A stretch of DNA of 64,000 nt from Petrosia ficiformis (Eukaryota > Porifera > Demospongiae > Haplosclerida > Petrosiidae), in contig OX345636.1 of the NCBI GenBank assembly GCA_947044365.1, positions 60,577,537-60,641,536 on the forward strand, read 5' to 3'. Shown piece after piece: positions 54,201 through 60,200 of this stretch. A program made the position numbers and the translations under genes. Below the pieces are notes generated by a model. It saw nothing but the letters and a program-made list of their open reading frames with translations. It was not told where the DNA came from and ran no database searches. Within the stretch, counting starts at the first letter, position 1. Every line of letters starts with the position of its first letter.

Positions 54201-57200
54201 TAATGATCAATCTTAATATTGACATACAACCATACAAAAGTAGTTACATCATAATTATATAGTAATTTATTAAGTAACTTCATAGGTAACAAAGTATCTA
54301 CATAAGTGATATATAGCAACTCATTATAAATAAATAAGTAACTTCATATGAATAGTCTCATCACTAGAATCTTTACATTTGGTAGATGAATCTTTCAAGA
54401 TACACACTTAGATATTTTGAATGGTGGTGGTGATGAAGATGATGACAGAGAGTCATACTCATCGCTACAAATTAAAATGAGTTCAGAAGTCATTCCTCTC
54501 TTGCTTCCACATTTGTCTTTTTGCACATACTAATAATATTAAGATTAAATAATTTTATTTAATGTAGTTATTAATTTCCAGTTCCGTTCTGTTCCAAGTT
54601 TTCTACCTACCCATCAAAATTATATTATACATGTAACCAAATTTTATTAAACACTTACCTTTAGTCAGTCACTATTCAGCCATTTTGTACAGGAAGCCAA
54701 CAAAATGTGGAATTAATGATATCTCATCCTGGATACCAAATTTGATTGACTTCCTGTACAAAATAGTGGAGCTAACCATTTGATCAAAATTATTTTGTGG
54801 TAGAGTACAACTTGTTCATTTTTGTAATTCAGTCACTATTGCCCAGCCCTAATTAATACACACTTACAAAGCAAGTAACCCCACCTCAATCAACCTTCCA
54901 GCTTGTAAAAGTCTGATATACATGTACATGTATACACTTGTCCTCAGACCACTTCCTCATATGTAAAGTGAGTGGTAACACCAGACTATCTAGTAATTAT
55001 ACAATGACACCTTAGCTCACTATGTAGTTGATAATAATCTTTTCACTGAGTACATACATGTACATTACTCAATGAATGAGTCTTCCAAGTAGATTCTTAA
55101 TCTCTCATACATGTACATACATGTAGTGTTGGGCGATTATGAGAATTGATGATATGATACACATGTAATCATACAGTATATATTCACGATTATCACGGTT
55201 ATAATCAAAGAGATTTGTAGTATTCCCACCTTTGGCTTGGACTGATTTTTTACACTTGTAACAAACGGGCCTCTTGTTCTGACTCAATCATAATACAATC
55301 TTCTGTTGCCTGTAGTCCCAAGTAAGTCCAAACACAACTTTTTGTGTTTTTTTTTTCTTTACAACATTCATTCCCTGAGCTTGATGTAAAGCCATCTTTT
55401 TACTTAAGACATCATTACTGTAGTGTGTACATGTACATGTAGATGGTACTACAATCATTACTGTAGTGTGTACATGTACAAATGAACATCTACTACATGT
55501 ACATGTAGATGGTACTACAATCATTACTGTAGTGTGTACATGTACAAATGAACATCTACTACATGTACATGTAGATGGTACTATCATCATTACTGTAGTG
55601 TGTACATGTACAAATGAACATCTAGTACATGTACATGTAGATGGTACTACAATCATTACTGTAGTGTGTACATGTACAAATGAACATCTAGTACATGTAC
55701 ATGTACATGTAGATGGTACTACCATCATTACTGTAGTGTGTACATGTACAAATGAACATCTACTACATGTACATGTAGATGGTACTACCATCATTACTGT
55801 AGTGTGTACATGTACAAATGAACATCTACTACATGTACATGTAGATGGTACTACCATCATTACTGTAGTGTGTACATGTACAAATGAACATCTACTACAT
55901 GTACATGTAGATGGTACTACAATCATTACTGTAGTGTGTACATGTACAAATGAACATCTAGTACATGTACATGTACATGTAGATGGTACTACCATCATTA
56001 CTGTAGTGTGTACATGTACAAATGAACATCTACTACATGTACATGTAGATGGTACTACCATCATTACTGTAGTGTGTACATGTACAAATGAACATCTACT
56101 ACATGTACATGTAGATGGTACTACCATCATTACTGTAGTGTGTACATGTACAAATGAACATCTAGTACATGTACATGTAGATGGTACTACCATCATTACT
56201 GTAGTGTGTACATGTACAGGTATTATAAAGTCAACAAGTTTTATAATAACAAGTATAAGTACTAGTATATATGTATACAGTGTATACATGTATATTATAC
56301 ATACAGCCGGTATAAACATGTAGTCATGTACTTAGTCTCATGTGGCTAACATGCATTGTATCATAAAATGAGGCAACATCTGGGGAAATTGTAACATTTC
56401 TGCTGGAAGATTTATCACAGAGCCAATCAAATTCGTTTGGTCATATGACTTTCACCAAAAAAAAATGTATTATAGTGTAACTGGAGACTATACAGAACAT
56501 TCAGACACTTGCCTTGCTGTATTGCAATAACAAACAACCATTCTGGTTTCTGTGGCTTTATTAGATGATCTTCTATCCAACAAAGTAAGTTAGAATTCTG
56601 AATGTGTTCAAATTTTAAAGATATAATAAACCTATAAAATGTTTTCAAAATCTCGCTCATGTAGTGTCATGGGAATTCATCAATTAATTGACATTATTCT
56701 GGACTATTACATTCTTGTTTGAAACAAATTGTATCACAGTTTCCCCAGATGCTTCCTCATTTTATCAATATAATTATCAGCCATGCAAGACTATTATATA
56801 CTATATACATTTAGTATGTATACAAGTACATCAGTATTTTTGATAAGCTTATATGGCGCACCATTGGCCCAAAGAGCTTCTTATTTGGCACTGCACAGTT
56901 CTCTATTTGGGCCAGTGGCAGTTAATTACGATTATATTGTCAGTAACATCATTAACTCTTTGTTACTTGGCTCAAGATGTATTCTCAATGGCACACACAC
57001 TAATCATTGTTGAGCCAATTTGGCCCACGCTTCAAAACTTATCAAAAACTCTGAAGTACATGCGTATGTATTAATTTACAGCCTATAAAGGAATTAGTCT
57101 CAATGTAAGTACTCTCTGTCTTTTACCATTTTGGTGACATAATCCTTTCCAAATATATTGGATAAACACTTCATGAGATTCATGAAGAAAAATGACCTTC

Positions 57201-60200
57201 TTAGTTTCCATGCATGACTTAAAACTTTTAAAAGAAGTTTATATTTCATTCCACCATATAAACATTATGTGTAGGTAGTATTTTAATCCAGACATGTTTA
57301 TATACACATAAAAACCAGTTATAAATGTCTCGTTATGGTGTATATGTGGGTAACATGTACAGTAGCCCTCAATAAAATGTTCACGTAGCATTGTTGTAGT
57401 ACACAAGTAGTACTCTACACTCCATAAAACACTGAAAGAGCATATTATTATGCATACTACACTTAATAAAATAATAAACAGCAGTGACATTTGAGCTCCA
57501 CCTTCTACTACTAACTAACTCTTTACCTCTACATATACATGTATAACTCTCCCATTTTATATAACTAGAGTCTGTAACTTACATGTACTTTGCTGGAAAG
57601 AAGAGTTGTTAAGAAAGCTACACATGTATAGATGTTAAATGTATATATGATGCACTATCAGCAGGAACATATATAGCAAGGCGGGAGCTTAAAAGTTTAG
57701 TAGTCTAAAGGGCAACACCCACACCTTTGCTTATACCTGTGTAACTTCACATTTTACACAACACAGACTTCTAACTTCCTTAATTAGACAGGGGAGCTTC
57801 TAACAAAGTCGTAGATACCAAATACATGTATATGTACATGTACATGCTTCGTTAGTCAGAGGAAAGCAACAAAGTGAGTGTTTGAAAGAGCAGTGGTCAG
57901 TGCCATCAGTCATGAGGCTAATGTGCTATGCGTTGTACATATATGTACATATTATAATTAAAATGTTGCCGTAATTAATATGGTGGAACATACTTAGTGC
58001 ATACGTACTACAATAACACTGTGTGAACTATTTATTGAGGGCTACTGTATACAAGAATGTGTACACATGTACGTGTCTAGTAATTACATGTAGTCTGATG
58101 GCATTGCCTCTTCACTGGTAGGAGGAAGGGTCTGTGACGTACATGTACATGTATATTACCAGATTACTCAACCTCAAACTACACTCTTATAAGCTCCACC
58201 TCACATGTAACAAATACAATGTTCAATGCACTGTAAATTGGGAGGGTATAAAACCCGGAACAGAATGAAACTGAATGTGGAATGGAACGGAACGGAACCG
58301 AACTAGAAGTTGATAACTATTATTATATGTTTGGTAATTGAATTTAATATGTAATTTTAATATTATATCGTGTGCAAAAAAAAAACTAAGTTTGTACCTT
58401 TATTAGTGGAATATTTACCTACCAAATGTGAAGATTCTAGACTGAACAAGTGTACATGTATAAAGATGAGAGGTGAACAGCTCATTATTCTTTGTAACAA
58501 TAATCAATATTGACATACAATGAAACAAAAGTAGTTACATCATATATAGTAACTTATTAAGTAACTTAACAAATACATGTACAGTACATAGGTAACAAAG
58601 TATCTACATAAGTGATATATAGCAACTCATTAAGTATCACTTACAATGTACATTGTGTAAATAAATAAGTAACGTCATACGAGTAGTCTTGTCACTGGAA
58701 TCTTCACATTTGATAGGTGAATCTTCCATCAATAAAGGTACACACTTAGATGTTTTGAATGGTGGTAGTAGAGGTTGTGGTGATCGATGAAGATGATGAC
58801 AGAGAGTGATATTCATCGCTATAAATTAAAACGAGTTCAGACGTCATTCCTCTCTTTCTTCCTTGTTTGTCTTGTTGCACTTTTATACTTGTAACCAAAT
58901 TTTATGTACCTTTAATAACTTACTATTCAGCCATTTTGTACAGGAAGCCAACAAAATTTAGAATTCATGATACATGTATCTCATCCTGGATATCAAATTT
59001 GATTGACTTCCTGTACAAAATGGTGGAGTGGTTAGCAATTGTAGCTAATCATTTGATCAAAATTATTTTGTAATAGAGTACAACTTGTCCATTTTTGTAA
59101 TTTCAGTAGTTTATTAACCAATGATCTAAAGTTATTAATACTAGGGCCGGGCGATAGTGATGGCAGTCTGACTATTAATAATAATTGTTATCGTCAGCAC
59201 TATTATTGTGATAGTGATAGTCAAAATTCTCTATCACAATAGTAAACATGTGGGATTGTGCATGCACATGTGCACACTAATCACCACACCCACATTGCAA
59301 CTTGTGGGAGAAGTGTAAATAAAATGGCAACTGATTCTACAAGTGACGTAGTTCTAGATTGTGAACCAGAAGTTCTTCCATTGGAAGGTTCTAAGCATGA
59401 TGTTTAGCAGTATTTCTGTTTACCTGTAATAGAAGGACATTTGCAGAACCAGATAGTGAATATCAAAAGAAAGTCAAATATTCTGAAAATACTTCCAATA
59501 CATGTATATATATGTACAGGTACATATTTACATACCAGGACACCCCCCTTTAAAATTAGCCCCGTAGTCGTTATTTAGGCTAAACATGTAGGAGATGGCA
59601 ACTGATTCTACAAGTGACGTAGCTCTAGATTATGAACTAGAAGTTCTTCCATTGGAAGGTTCTAAGCATAAATAAATTAAATTGTTCCATCGGGGTGTAA
59701 AATTAGGGCACAAACGGGTTAAATCCAATAAAGTCAAACCCTAATCATGGTGTAGAATTAGGGCAAAATGGCATCTGATTCTACAAGTGACGTAGCTCTA
59801 GATTGTGAACTAGAAGTTCTTCCATTGGAAGGTTCTAAGCATAAATAAATTAAATTGTTCCATCGGGGTGTAGAATTAGGGCACAAACGGGTTAAATCCA
59901 ATAAAGTCAAACCCTAAACAAATGCAATGTTCAATGGAGATATTATGCTTTGTATTTTACATTATAACTGGTATAACAAATAGGAGGGTATAAAACCTGG
60001 GATGGAATGAAACTAAATGTGGAATAGAACAGAACTGGAAGTTGATAACTATTATTATATGGTGGCGATTGAATTTATTAAGTATTATATCGTGCCCAAA
60101 AAAATAACAAAGTCTGCACCTTTATTAGTGGTTTATTTGTACCTACCAAATTTGAAGATTCTAGACTGAAGTGTACATGTATAAAGAAGAGCGGTGAACA

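Noticed and set aside
55288..56323. Open frames of 343 and 285 codons with Cys/His-rich 22-residue repeats, superficially like zinc fingers
   Set aside because: They follow the 66-bp satellite on both strands. The Cys and His positions come from TGTACATGT words, with no conserved finger spacing.
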